64,000 nucleotides of DNA from Flavobacterium humidisoli. GTDB taxonomy: Bacteria > Bacteroidota > Bacteroidia > Flavobacteriales > Flavobacteriaceae. The DNA lies in NCBI RefSeq assembly GCF_023272795.1, contig NZ_CP096829.1:1240001-1304000 (forward strand). Direction: 5' to 3'. Shown piece after piece: positions 25,147 to 34,048 of this stretch (within the stretch, counting starts at the first letter, position 1; each line of letters starts with the position of its first letter). A program made the translations under genes and the position numbers. The notes below the pieces were generated by a model. It ran no database searches. It saw only the letters and a program-made list of their open reading frames with translations, and was not told the DNA's origin.

Positions 25147-26685
25147 ATGAAAAAAGCACTTTTAATTACAATTCTTATTTCGTTTTGCAGTCAGCTGAAT
25201 TTTGCGCAGACCACAATTACCATTAAAAATACGGCCGATGCGCCAACAATTGACAAAAATATTTACGGTCATTTTGCAGAGCATTTAGGTCGTTGTATTT
25301 ACGGAGGATTTTTTGTTGGAGATACTTCGAAAATTCCAAATACAAAAGGAGTAAGAAATGATATTATTGCAGCTTTAAAAGATTTGAAAATTCCAAATTT
25401 AAGATGGCCAGGAGGCTGTTTCGCTGATACTTACCACTGGAAAGATGGAATCGGACCACAAGAACAAAGACCAACTATTGTAAACAAATGGTGGGGCGGT
25501 GTTACAGAAGACAACAGTTTTGGAACTCATGATTTCCTTAACATGTGTGAACTTTTAGGTGCGGAACCTTATTTATCTGGAAACGTAGGAAGCGGAACGG
25601 TTCAGGAATTGGCAGACTGGGTTCAGTATACGAACTTCAGCGGTAAAAGTCCGATGAGTGATTTACGTGCTAAAAATGGAAGAAAAGAACCTTGGAAAGT
25701 AAAATACTGGGGAATTGGAAATGAAGCTTGGGGATGTGGAGGAAATATGACGGCAGAATATTATGCAGGAGAATATCGTAAATATGCGACTTTCATGTCA
25801 GACTGGGAAAATACTGGAGGAATCACAAGAATTGCTTCTGGATCAAACAGTGCAGATTATAATTGGACAGAAGTTTTAATGAAAGGTATTCCGCTGAATA
25901 TGTTAGGCGGAGTTGGAGTGCACCATTACGCTGTTATTGATTGGGGTAAAAAAGGAGACGACAGAAATTTTACTGAAGAAGGTTATTTCAAAACCATACA
26001 GTCAGCTTTAAAAATGGAAGAATTGGTTACCAAGCATTCCGCTATTATGGACAAGTACGATCCTGAGAAAAAAGTAGCCATGATTGTTGACGAATGGGGA
26101 GGCTGGTATGAAGTAGAAAAAGGAACTAATCCTGGATTTTTATATCAGCAAAATACAATGCGTGATGCAGTTTTAGCAGGAGCAACGCTGAATATTTTCA
26201 ATAATCATGCAGATCGTGTTCGTATGGCCAATTTAGCGCAATGTGTGAATGTTTTACAAGCCGTAATCCTTACCGATAAAGCAAAAATGATTGTAACGCC
26301 AACCTATCATGTAATGAAAATGTACAGCGTGCATCAAGATGCAAAATTATTGCCAGTAAGTTTCGAATCACCATCATATACTTTTAATGGAGAAAAACTT
26401 CCTGCGGTTTCAGTGTCAGCATCCAAAGATAAAAACGGAGCGGTTCATATCTCATTGGTGAATGTGGATGCAAAAAACAAAAACAAAATTGAAATTGATG
26501 TAAAAGATTTAGGCGTGAAAAACTTCACAGGAACGGTTATAACATCGGCTAAATTGCAAGATTACAATTCATTCGAAAATCCGAATAAAATTGTTCCGAC
26601 AGCTTTTAAAGGTTTCGAAAATAAAAAAGGAAAACTGGAAATCACGATTCCTCCTTTCTCAGTAGTTGTTTTAGAGGGAAAATAA
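25147..26685 (+). CDS. GH51 alpha-L-arabinofuranosidase
   Basis: A 512-residue enzyme with a signal peptide ending near residue 20 (QLNFAQ), so it is probably periplasmic. The (beta/alpha)8 domain carries the acid/base Glu193 (GIGNEAWGCGGN) and the nucleophile Glu316 (VDEWGGWY); NLRWPGGCFAD is the family block near residue 84. A small C-terminal beta-domain follows from about residue 400. It releases L-arabinose from side chains and short arabino-oligosaccharides. It is 11 bases upstream of the next GH43 gene, so tightly co-transcribed. Confidence 0.93.
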   Translation: MKKALLITILISFCSQLNFAQTTITIKNTADAPTIDKNIYGHFAEHLGRCIYGGFFVGDTSKIPNTKGVRNDIIAALKDLKIPNLRWPGGCFADTYHWKDGIGPQEQRPTIVNKWWGGVTEDNSFGTHDFLNMCELLGAEPYLSGNVGSGTVQELADWVQYTNFSGKSPMSDLRAKNGRKEPWKVKYWGIGNEAWGCGGNMTAEYYAGEYRKYATFMSDWENTGGITRIASGSNSADYNWTEVLMKGIPLNMLGGVGVHHYAVIDWGKKGDDRNFTEEGYFKTIQSALKMEELVTKHSAIMDKYDPEKKVAMIVDEWGGWYEVEKGTNPGFLYQQNTMRDAVLAGATLNIFNNHADRVRMANLAQCVNVLQAVILTDKAKMIVTPTYHVMKMYSVHQDAKLLPVSFESPSYTFNGEKLPAVSVSASKDKNGAVHISLVNVDAKNKNKIEIDVKDLGVKNFTGTVITSAKLQDYNSFENPNKIVPTAFKGFENKKGKLEITIPPFSVVVLEGK

Positions 26686-26695
26686 AATTATAAAG

Positions 26696-28318
26696 ATGAA
26701 AAAATCAAATTTCATTCTCCAAACCGTTTCATACATTGGACTTTTAGTTGTGACGCTTATTGTGATAAGCTGTTCCAAAGATGATCCAGCGGTAGAAACG
26801 CCAGATCCAGATCCTGTGGTGACACCTCCGGTGGTAACGCCAACATTTGCAGGGCCAACTTATGCAGATAATTATACTGCATTTGCAAGCTGGGCCAGTA
26901 GATCACAATGGAATCTGGCAAACGTACACGATCCGTCAGTCGAAAAATCGGGAGAATACTATTATATGTATCAAACCGATGCTTCGTATGGAAATGCGCA
27001 TGATGGCAACGGACATTTTTTCTACAGAAGATCAAAAGATTTAATCAATTGGGAATTTATGGGACCTTCAATGCTTCAGGCTCCGGCTTGGGTAAAAGAT
27101 TCTTTAAATAATAAAAGAGCCAGAATGAGTCCAGCACTTCCTCCGATAGAAAATCCAAATTATGGATTTTGGGCGCCATGCGTTCGAAAAGTAGGGAATG
27201 TTTTCAGAATGTATTACAGCATTGTGGTTACCAATCCAATTACAGGAACAGACACCAATACTTCTTGGACAGAACGTGCTTTTATTGGTTTGGCTGAAAC
27301 AACAGATTTGGCTTCTAATAATTGGGTTGATAAAGGAATGGTAGTCTGTTCTGAACCAGACGGCGTAAAAAGTTATGTTAGAAACGGAGGAAACGATTGG
27401 GATGCTTATTTTAAATTCAACGCCATTGATCCGAGTTTTATTGAAACCCCAGAAGGCGAACAATATTTAATTTATGGTTCTTGGCATTCTGGGATCGCGG
27501 CTTTAAAACTAAATCCGACAACAGGAAAACCAGATAAATTAAAAACAATCGACGATTACGGAGTTCGAATTGCAGGACGAGGAAACGTAAATTTAAATCG
27601 CTGGCAAGCACTTGAGGGACCAGAAATTATCTACAATCCCGATACTCAATATTATTATCTGTTTTTGGCTTATGACGAATTATCGGTTGCTTATAACACG
27701 CGTGTAGCTCGTTCTAAAAATATTCTGGGTCCTTATGTAACCAATACTGGAATGAGTATAACAAACGGTGCAGAATGTTTTCCGTTGATAACGCATCCGT
27801 ATCAATTTAAAAATCATACAGGTTGGGTTGGATTTGCGCACTGCGCTGTTTTTCAAAATCCAGAAACAAAACAATGGTTTTATGCTTCGCAGGCCCGTTT
27901 GCCAGAAGGAGTTGCGGGAATTGCGGTTTCAAATGCAGTCATGATGGGACATGTGCACGGAATTCAATGGACAGAAGACGGCTGGCCTGTAATAGAACCA
28001 GAACGTTATGCTGGAGTACCAACAACCACTTTTGCAGAAGGAAATCTGGTAGGAACTTGGGAACAAATTACCATGAATTACCAATACAAAACCATGCAGA
28101 AATCGGTTACGATTTATTTAACGGCCGACAAAAAAGTAAGTGGCGATATAACGGGAACTTGGTCTTACGATCCTGCCAAAAAAATCGCGACCATAAACGG
28201 AGTTAAATGTAATGTAATTGATGCATGGGATTGGGAATCGGCAACCAGAAAAGTGACTTTAAGTTACACCGGAATCAATAGTGCGGGCTTGGCTGTTTGG
28301 GGTAAAAAGATAAATTAG
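26696..28318 (+). CDS. GH43 endo-arabinanase lipoprotein with C-terminal domain
   Basis: A 540-residue lipoprotein (lipobox VISC, Cys26) with a Pro/Asp/Val-rich linker at 30-50. The GH43 domain has Asp79 (HDPS), Asp245 (AIDPS) and Glu307 (LEGPE) as the catalytic set. A C-terminal beta domain (about 435-540, starting GTWEQITMNYQYKT) resembles the GH43 C2 domain of extracellular endo-arabinanases. Lipid anchor plus linker indicate a surface enzyme that makes the first cuts in arabinan for SusCD. The length is right for this two-domain type. Confidence 0.88.
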   Translation: MKKSNFILQTVSYIGLLVVTLIVISCSKDDPAVETPDPDPVVTPPVVTPTFAGPTYADNYTAFASWASRSQWNLANVHDPSVEKSGEYYYMYQTDASYGNAHDGNGHFFYRRSKDLINWEFMGPSMLQAPAWVKDSLNNKRARMSPALPPIENPNYGFWAPCVRKVGNVFRMYYSIVVTNPITGTDTNTSWTERAFIGLAETTDLASNNWVDKGMVVCSEPDGVKSYVRNGGNDWDAYFKFNAIDPSFIETPEGEQYLIYGSWHSGIAALKLNPTTGKPDKLKTIDDYGVRIAGRGNVNLNRWQALEGPEIIYNPDTQYYYLFLAYDELSVAYNTRVARSKNILGPYVTNTGMSITNGAECFPLITHPYQFKNHTGWVGFAHCAVFQNPETKQWFYASQARLPEGVAGIAVSNAVMMGHVHGIQWTEDGWPVIEPERYAGVPTTTFAEGNLVGTWEQITMNYQYKTMQKSVTIYLTADKKVSGDITGTWSYDPAKKIATINGVKCNVIDAWDWESATRKVTLSYTGINSAGLAVWGKKIN

Positions 28319-28464
28319 AAAGTTCCAATTTTTTAAATACCAAATTCCAATTCGAAATTAAAAATAAAATCTGCGCAATCTGCCAAATCTGCGAGAGAAA
28401 AAATAAGCCACAAATTAAAAAAATCAATTTAATCTGTGAAATCTGTGGCAAAAAAAAGTAACAA

Positions 28465-29409
28465 ATGAAAAATCTATTTATAAACCTTTCTGTTTTGCTT
28501 TTATCGATTGCAGCAACTGCTCAATCGGTAAAATTCAACAACCCTATTATTACAGATAAGTATACAGGAGACCCTGCAGCATTGGTTTACAAAGACAAAG
28601 TGTATTTGTATGCAGGTCATGACGAAGCGCCAAACGATTTTAATTTTTATAAAATGAATGAGTGGCTGGTGTATTCTTCTTCTGACATGAAAAAATGGGA
28701 GTCCCATCCAGTGCCATTAAAAGTAACCGATTTTAAATGGGCAAAAAGTGATGCATGGGCTTCACAGGTAATAGAAAGAAACGGCAAATTTTATTGGTAC
28801 GTAACGGTTGAACATGAAACTGTTTCAGGAAAATCGATTGGAGTTGCTGTTGCAGATAATCCGCTGGGGCCCTTTAAAGATGCATTAGGAAAAGCATTAA
28901 TCACCAACGATATGACCAAATTTAGCGATATAAGCTGGGATGATATTGATCCAACGGTTTTTATCGATACTGATGGACAAGCATACCTTTTTTGGGGAAA
29001 TACAGCTTGTCATTACGCTAAATTAAAAGAAAACATGACCGAAATAGACGGCGAAATTCATCACATAAAACTGCCAAATTTCACCGAAGCACCATGGATT
29101 CACAAACATAACGACTGGTACTATTTGTCATACGCTTATGAGTTTCCAGAAAAAATTGCCTACGCCATGAGCAAATCCATTACAGGGCCTTGGGAGTTTA
29201 AAGGAATTTTGAATGAATTAGCAGGAAACAGCAACACCAACCATCAATCCATAATTGATTTTAAAGGGCAATCTTATTTCATTTATCACAACGGAGCATC
29301 AAAACCAAACGGAGGAAGTTTTAGAAGATCTGTCTGTGTTGACAAATTATTTTATAACAAAGACGGAACAATGAAACGTGTCGTAATGACATCTGAAGGA
29401 ATTCAATAG
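28465..29409 (+). CDS. GH43 arabinofuranosidase/xylosidase-type exo-enzyme
   Basis: A 314-residue protein with a signal peptide (to about residue 20, TAQ) and no lipobox, so probably periplasmic. The GH43 propeller has Asp36 (TGDPAAL), Asp162 (DIDPTVF) and Glu208 (TEAPW). The N-terminal 'NNPIITDKYTGDP' and 'NHQSI' histidine blocks resemble exo-acting GH43 enzymes with arabinofuranosidase or beta-xylosidase activity. In this locus it most likely trims arabino-oligosaccharides. The 146-base gap before it carries a Flavobacterium intergenic repeat ('TCTGCCAAATCTGCG'). Confidence 0.85.
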   Translation: MKNLFINLSVLLLSIAATAQSVKFNNPIITDKYTGDPAALVYKDKVYLYAGHDEAPNDFNFYKMNEWLVYSSSDMKKWESHPVPLKVTDFKWAKSDAWASQVIERNGKFYWYVTVEHETVSGKSIGVAVADNPLGPFKDALGKALITNDMTKFSDISWDDIDPTVFIDTDGQAYLFWGNTACHYAKLKENMTEIDGEIHHIKLPNFTEAPWIHKHNDWYYLSYAYEFPEKIAYAMSKSITGPWEFKGILNELAGNSNTNHQSIIDFKGQSYFIYHNGASKPNGGSFRRSVCVDKLFYNKDGTMKRVVMTSEGIQ

Positions 29410-29450
29410 TTTTCAGTCAACCCAAAACTTAAATTTCTTATATCACTTAT

Positions 29451-30431
29451 ATGGTTTATAAAAATATAAAATATACAATTTCGGCTTTTCTGATGTTTAC
29501 CGTTTCTGCGGTTATGGCGCAGGAAATTGTTGTACACGATCCTGTTGCTATCAAACAAAAAGATACCTATTATTTGTACTGCACAGGCAACGGAATCAGT
29601 GTTTTTAGTTCCAAAGATTTAAAAAAATGGAACAAAGAACCACAGATTTTTGCAGAAAAACCAGTTTGGGCTAATGGCGTTGCAGCTGATTTTAAAAATC
29701 ATATTTGGGCGCCAGATATTTCATTCCACAACGGTACATATTATTTGTATTATTCTGTTTCGGCTTTCGCTAAAAACACTTCGGCAATTGGCGTTGCAAC
29801 CAATACGACTTTAGATCCAAAAGATAAAAATTACAAATGGGTCGATCACGGTATTGTAATTCAATCTCAACCCAATCGAGACATGTGGAATGCCATTGAC
29901 CCGAATTTGGTTTTTGATGAGAATAATACGCCTTGGCTTTCATTTGGTTCTTTTTGGGAAGGATTAAAATTGGTAAAATTAAATCCCGATTTAAAATCAA
30001 TTGCAGAACCTCAAGAATGGCATACGATTGCAAAACGCAAAAGAAGTTTCGAATTAGCAGATTCAGATCCGGGAGACGGTGCGCTTGAAGCTCCTTTTAT
30101 CTTTAAGAAAAACGGTTATTATTATCAATTTCTTTCTTGGGATTTATGCTGTCGCGGAGAAAAAAGCACTTACAAAGTGGTTGTTGGAAGAGCTAAAAAT
30201 GTAACAGGACCCTATTTGGATAAAGATGGAAAACAACTCGATCAAGGTGGAGGAAGTTTAGTTGTTCAAGGTGATGAAAATTACTTTGGAGTAGGGCATA
30301 ATAGCGCTTACACTTTTGACGGAAAGGACTATATGTTTTACCATGCTTATGAAAAGAAAACGAATGGAAAGCCAAGATTAGTGGTTAAAGAAATACAATG
30401 GGATACTGATTTGTGGCCTGTTTTAAAATAA
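29451..30431 (+). CDS. GH43 endo-1,5-alpha-L-arabinanase type enzyme
   Basis: A 326-residue protein with a signal peptide (to about residue 24, VMAQ). Single GH43 propeller: Asp30 (VHDPV), Asp150 (AIDPN) and Glu213 (LEAPF) form the catalytic set. A vicinal Cys-Cys (WDLCCRG) and GVGHNSAY are typical of the AbnA-type arabinanase branch, and 326 residues is normal for that single-domain form. It lacks a lipobox, so it may act on imported oligomers in the periplasm. Confidence 0.87.
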   Translation: MVYKNIKYTISAFLMFTVSAVMAQEIVVHDPVAIKQKDTYYLYCTGNGISVFSSKDLKKWNKEPQIFAEKPVWANGVAADFKNHIWAPDISFHNGTYYLYYSVSAFAKNTSAIGVATNTTLDPKDKNYKWVDHGIVIQSQPNRDMWNAIDPNLVFDENNTPWLSFGSFWEGLKLVKLNPDLKSIAEPQEWHTIAKRKRSFELADSDPGDGALEAPFIFKKNGYYYQFLSWDLCCRGEKSTYKVVVGRAKNVTGPYLDKDGKQLDQGGGSLVVQGDENYFGVGHNSAYTFDGKDYMFYHAYEKKTNGKPRLVVKEIQWDTDLWPVLK

Positions 30432-30507
30432 ATAAAATCATCAGCTACAGATTTTAGGATTAAAAAAATTAAAATAAATCAGCTCAATCTGTGGGAAACA
30501 AAAAAAT

Positions 30508-30644
30508 AAACACATAGAAACATAGATTTTAAAAATGAATAAAGAGTTAAGAAAACAAATCTAGATTTGAACACATAGCTATGTTTTTTCTATAAAATGA
30601 AATGCCTTTTTACAGATAAAGCAAAACTATGATTCTATGTGTTT
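30508..30644. repeat. inverted-repeat element, AAACACATAGAAACATAG family
   Basis: AAACACATAGAAACATAG (30508-30525) is matched by the inverted copy at 30627-30644 with one mismatch; a partial copy lies between them (AACACATAGCTATGTTT). It fills the 254-base gap before the GH127-type gene. No coding content. Confidence 0.65.
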
Positions 30645-30685
30645 AAAAAATAATTACACCGAATAGTTCAGTATAAAACAATATA

Positions 30686-32665
30686 ATGAAGAAATACAAT
30701 TTACCAATTTTACCAATTTTCATATCACTTCTGATTTTAGTTTCCTGCAAAGAGACCAAAAACGATGTGGTGCAGAATAAAACATCTGTTTTAAAAGCAG
30801 GTTACGAAATAGAGCCAGTTAACATTCAAAATGTAAAACTGACCGATTCTTTTTGGCTTCCAATTATCAAAAGAGTGCAGGAAGTGACAATCGAATATGC
30901 GATTAAGAAATGTGATGAAGAAGGACGTTTTGAAAACTTTTTAATTGCTGGAAAACAAAAAGCTGGAAAAGTGAGAGGCGATATGCCTTTTGATGATACC
31001 GATGTTTATAAAATCATAGAAGGAGCATCAAATACTTTAATCAGTGCACCAAATCCGAAATTGGAAAGAGTTTTAGATTCGATGATTGCCATTGTAAAAA
31101 TTGGTCAGGAACCAGACGGATATATTACCACTTGGAGAACGATAAATCCTGCAAAACCACCAGCACCTTGGGTTCCTGTAATTGAAGGAAAACGTTGGGA
31201 ATCTTTGCAGATTAGTCATGAATTGTATAATCCAGGGCATTTAATTGAAGCGGCGATTGTGCATTACGAAGCAACAGGAAAGACCAATTTTCTTGACATT
31301 GCTATAAAAGCTGCCGATATGCTGGTACGAACTTTTGGAGATAATCCAGGACAGGTAAAAGGAGTTCCAGGACATCAGATTGTAGAAACGGGCTTAATAA
31401 AATTATACCAGATTACAGGAAAAGAAGATTATCTGAAATTGGCGAAATACTATTTGGACAATCGCGGCAATCCAAACAATCATAAATTATACGGAGAATA
31501 TGCACAGGATCATATTCCTGTAATTCAGCAAAATGAAGCAGTCGGGCATGCTGTTCGTGCCGTTTATATGTATGCAGGAATGACTGATATTGTTGCCATG
31601 ACCAAAGATAAAGCGTATGAAAATGCCGTAAATAATTTATGGAACAATATGGTCAATAAAAAAATGTACATCACAGGCGGAATCGGATCAAGACATGACG
31701 GCGAAGCTTTTGGAGCAAACTACGAATTGCCAAATCTAACTGCTTACAACGAAACTTGTGCTGCAATTGGTGATGTATATTGGAATCACAGATTGCATAA
31801 TTTATACGGAAAAGCACAATATTTTGATGTGATCGAAAGAACCATGTACAACGGATTAATTTCGGGTATTTCGCTTGACGGAAAACAATTTTTTTATCCA
31901 AATGCCTTAGAAGCAGATGGTGTTTACAAATCAAATAGAGGTTCTTGCACGCGTCAGGCTTGGTTTGATTGTTCTTGCTGTCCGACTAATTTAATTCGTT
32001 TTATTCCATCAATTCCGGGATTGATTTATTCGAAAACTAAAAACGATTTATATGTGAATTTATATGCTTCAAACAACGCTTCTTTCACAATAGGAAAAAC
32101 CGATTTACAGATTTCGCAACAGACTTCTTACCCTTGGGACGGAAAAGTGGGAATTTCAGTTAATCCGAAAAAAGAAGCCAAATTCACTGTTAAACTTCGT
32201 GTTCCGGGTTGGGCAAGAAACGAGGTTTTACCGGGAGATTTATATACATATAAAAAAGTTTCAACTCAAAAACCAACTATCAGCATAAACGGAGAAACAT
32301 TGGCAATTCAGCCTGAAAAAGGCTATTTCAATGTTACCAGAAACTGGAAAAAAGGAGACAAAATCGCTCTCAATTTCCCGATGGAAGTTCAGGAAGTTGA
32401 AACCAATTCTAAAGTAGAGACAAACAAAAACAAAGTTTCTTTAGAATATGGTCCATTAGTATATGCAGTTGAAGAAATTGATAATAAAAACAATTTCGAT
32501 AAGATCGATATTTCATCTTCGGACACTTTCAAAGTGAGAAAAGAAGCAAACTTATTACAAGGCGTAAATGTAATCGAAAATTCAAAATTCAAAGCCATTC
32601 CCTATTATTCATGGTCAAACCGTGGCGTTGGAAAAATGAAAGTGTGGATTGATTTTAAAGACTGA
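30686..32665 (+). CDS. GH127/GH146 beta-L-arabinofuranosidase lipoprotein
   Basis: A 659-residue lipoprotein (lipobox LVSC, Cys21) of the former DUF1680 family: an (alpha/alpha)6 barrel followed by beta-rich domains. The zinc/cysteine active site is recognisable as Glu356 and Cys358 (YNETCAAIGD) with Cys429, Cys431 and Cys432 (DCSCCPTN); one of the latter cysteines is the nucleophile in characterised relatives. It removes beta-linked L-arabinofuranose, found in some arabinans and arabinoglycans. GH146 is the closer match by locus type; GH127 is the alternative. Confidence 0.88.
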   Translation: MKKYNLPILPIFISLLILVSCKETKNDVVQNKTSVLKAGYEIEPVNIQNVKLTDSFWLPIIKRVQEVTIEYAIKKCDEEGRFENFLIAGKQKAGKVRGDMPFDDTDVYKIIEGASNTLISAPNPKLERVLDSMIAIVKIGQEPDGYITTWRTINPAKPPAPWVPVIEGKRWESLQISHELYNPGHLIEAAIVHYEATGKTNFLDIAIKAADMLVRTFGDNPGQVKGVPGHQIVETGLIKLYQITGKEDYLKLAKYYLDNRGNPNNHKLYGEYAQDHIPVIQQNEAVGHAVRAVYMYAGMTDIVAMTKDKAYENAVNNLWNNMVNKKMYITGGIGSRHDGEAFGANYELPNLTAYNETCAAIGDVYWNHRLHNLYGKAQYFDVIERTMYNGLISGISLDGKQFFYPNALEADGVYKSNRGSCTRQAWFDCSCCPTNLIRFIPSIPGLIYSKTKNDLYVNLYASNNASFTIGKTDLQISQQTSYPWDGKVGISVNPKKEAKFTVKLRVPGWARNEVLPGDLYTYKKVSTQKPTISINGETLAIQPEKGYFNVTRNWKKGDKIALNFPMEVQEVETNSKVETNKNKVSLEYGPLVYAVEEIDNKNNFDKIDISSSDTFKVRKEANLLQGVNVIENSKFKAIPYYSWSNRGVGKMKVWIDFKD

Positions 32666-32706
32666 ATTTCTCACAAATAAATTAAACTCAAACAAACCAA
32701 TATAAC

Positions 32707-33822
32707 ATGCAAACAAACATATTAAAAAATTGGGCACTTTTAGCCGTTGTTTTTGTAAGTGTTTCTTCCTGTACTGATAAAAAAGCAGAAAAAGAGCTGT
32801 CTAAAAAAGAAGTGACTACTACAAAAACAACCTTAACCAACAAACCTATAGTGTTGCAAAGAGCAGATCCTTTTATCTACAAGCATACAGATGGGTATTA
32901 CTATTTTACAGGATCGGTACCAACCTACGACGCTATAGAGTTAAGACGTGCAAAGTCTATTGATGAACTTCAAAATGCCGAAACCTTTAGAGTATGGGAA
33001 AAACATAAAAGCGGACCAATGAGCCGTCATGTTTGGGCTCCTGAAATTCATTATTTAGATGGAAAATGGTATGTGTATTTTGCAGCAAGCGAAGAAAATG
33101 ATATTTGGAAATTAAGACCTTATGTCTTGGAATGTACAGGTCAAGATCCTCTGCATGATAAGTGGATCGAATTGGGGCAAATGCAGGCAGCTGACGCAGA
33201 TCCAAAAAGCTTTACCGATTTTTCTCTGGACGGAACGGTATTCGAACATAAAAATAAACGCTATTTCTGTTGGGCAGAAAAAACAGGCGGGCAGTTCGCA
33301 GCTTCTAATTTGTATTTAGCCGAAATGGAATCTCCTGTAAAACTAAAAACTGTTCAATTCATGCTAACGACTCCAGATTATGATTGGGAACGCATAGGTT
33401 TTTGGGTAAATGAAGGTCCTGCAGTTCTTAAACACAATGGGAAAATTTACATTACTTTTTCGGCAAGTGCTACCGGTTCTTGTTACAGTATGGGAATGAT
33501 GGAAGCAGATGAAAATGCTGATTTACTGGATAGAAATTCTTGGAAAAAATCTAGATATCCAGTCTTGAAAACCAATGAAGCAAAACATATTTATGGGCCA
33601 GGGCATAACTCATTTACAGTAGATGAAAACGGAGAACCATTAGTAATTTATCATGCAAGGGATTACGAAAAAGCCGTTGGTGATCCAAAAGTTGTGCCTG
33701 CGACAGATAAAAGACCGTTGAAAGAAATTATTGCAGATCCGTTATATGATCCTAATCGTCATGCGAGAATGATGAAATTAAAATTTGATAAAAACGGTAC
33801 ACCAATATTCGAATTTAACTAA
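32707..33822 (+). CDS. GH43 exo-alpha-1,5-L-arabinofuranosidase lipoprotein (GH43_26-like)
   Basis: A 371-residue lipoprotein (lipobox SVSSC, Cys22). GH43 catalytic residues: Asp54 (RADPFIYKHTDGYYYFTG), Asp175 (SLDGTVF) and Glu236 (NEGPAV). The opening block and the IELRRAKS segment resemble Streptomyces exo-1,5-alpha-L-arabinofuranosidase of subfamily 26. It would release arabinose one unit at a time from linear arabino-oligosaccharides. It is the last hydrolase gene before the araB promoter region. Confidence 0.87.
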   Translation: MQTNILKNWALLAVVFVSVSSCTDKKAEKELSKKEVTTTKTTLTNKPIVLQRADPFIYKHTDGYYYFTGSVPTYDAIELRRAKSIDELQNAETFRVWEKHKSGPMSRHVWAPEIHYLDGKWYVYFAASEENDIWKLRPYVLECTGQDPLHDKWIELGQMQAADADPKSFTDFSLDGTVFEHKNKRYFCWAEKTGGQFAASNLYLAEMESPVKLKTVQFMLTTPDYDWERIGFWVNEGPAVLKHNGKIYITFSASATGSCYSMGMMEADENADLLDRNSWKKSRYPVLKTNEAKHIYGPGHNSFTVDENGEPLVIYHARDYEKAVGDPKVVPATDKRPLKEIIADPLYDPNRHARMMKLKFDKNGTPIFEFN

Positions 33823-33892
33823 GTTGATTAAGATTTCTTATCTAATTCTGCGACTGTTTTAATGATTAAGATGAAATAATCGCAACATTATA

Positions 33893-33910
33893 AATGTAAC
33901 ATTGACATTT
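33893..33910. promoter_or_regulatory. AraR-like operator 5 (upstream of araB)
   Basis: AATGT-N7-ACATTT, about 140 bases before the araB start. Confidence 0.5.
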
Positions 33911-33980
33911 ATTTTTTGTTTTGAGCTTAAATCTTTGTTTTGATGCATTTTTAGTAAAAATTAAGGAGCAGAATTTTATT

Positions 33981-33999
33981 AAGTGTTTTTTGTACACTT
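33981..33999. promoter_or_regulatory. AraR-like operator 6 (araB promoter)
   Basis: AAGTGT-N7-ACACTT, a perfect inverted repeat. It overlaps the -33 zone of the araB promoter. Confidence 0.65.
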
Positions 34000-34015
34000 A
34001 TAAAATTTTAATAAT

Positions 34016-34023
34016 TATATTTG
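34016..34023 (+). promoter_or_regulatory. -7 box TATATTTG of araB
   Basis: An exact TAnnTTTG match 25 bases before the araB ATG at 34049. A TTG lies 23 bases upstream, inside operator 6. Confidence 0.6.
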
Positions 34024-34048
34024 TCAATATTTTAAAAATAAAATACGA

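Noticed and set aside
27823..28206. Plus-strand 127-codon frame inside a GH43 gene
   Set aside because: It overlaps a well-supported GH43 gene in another frame and has no family features.
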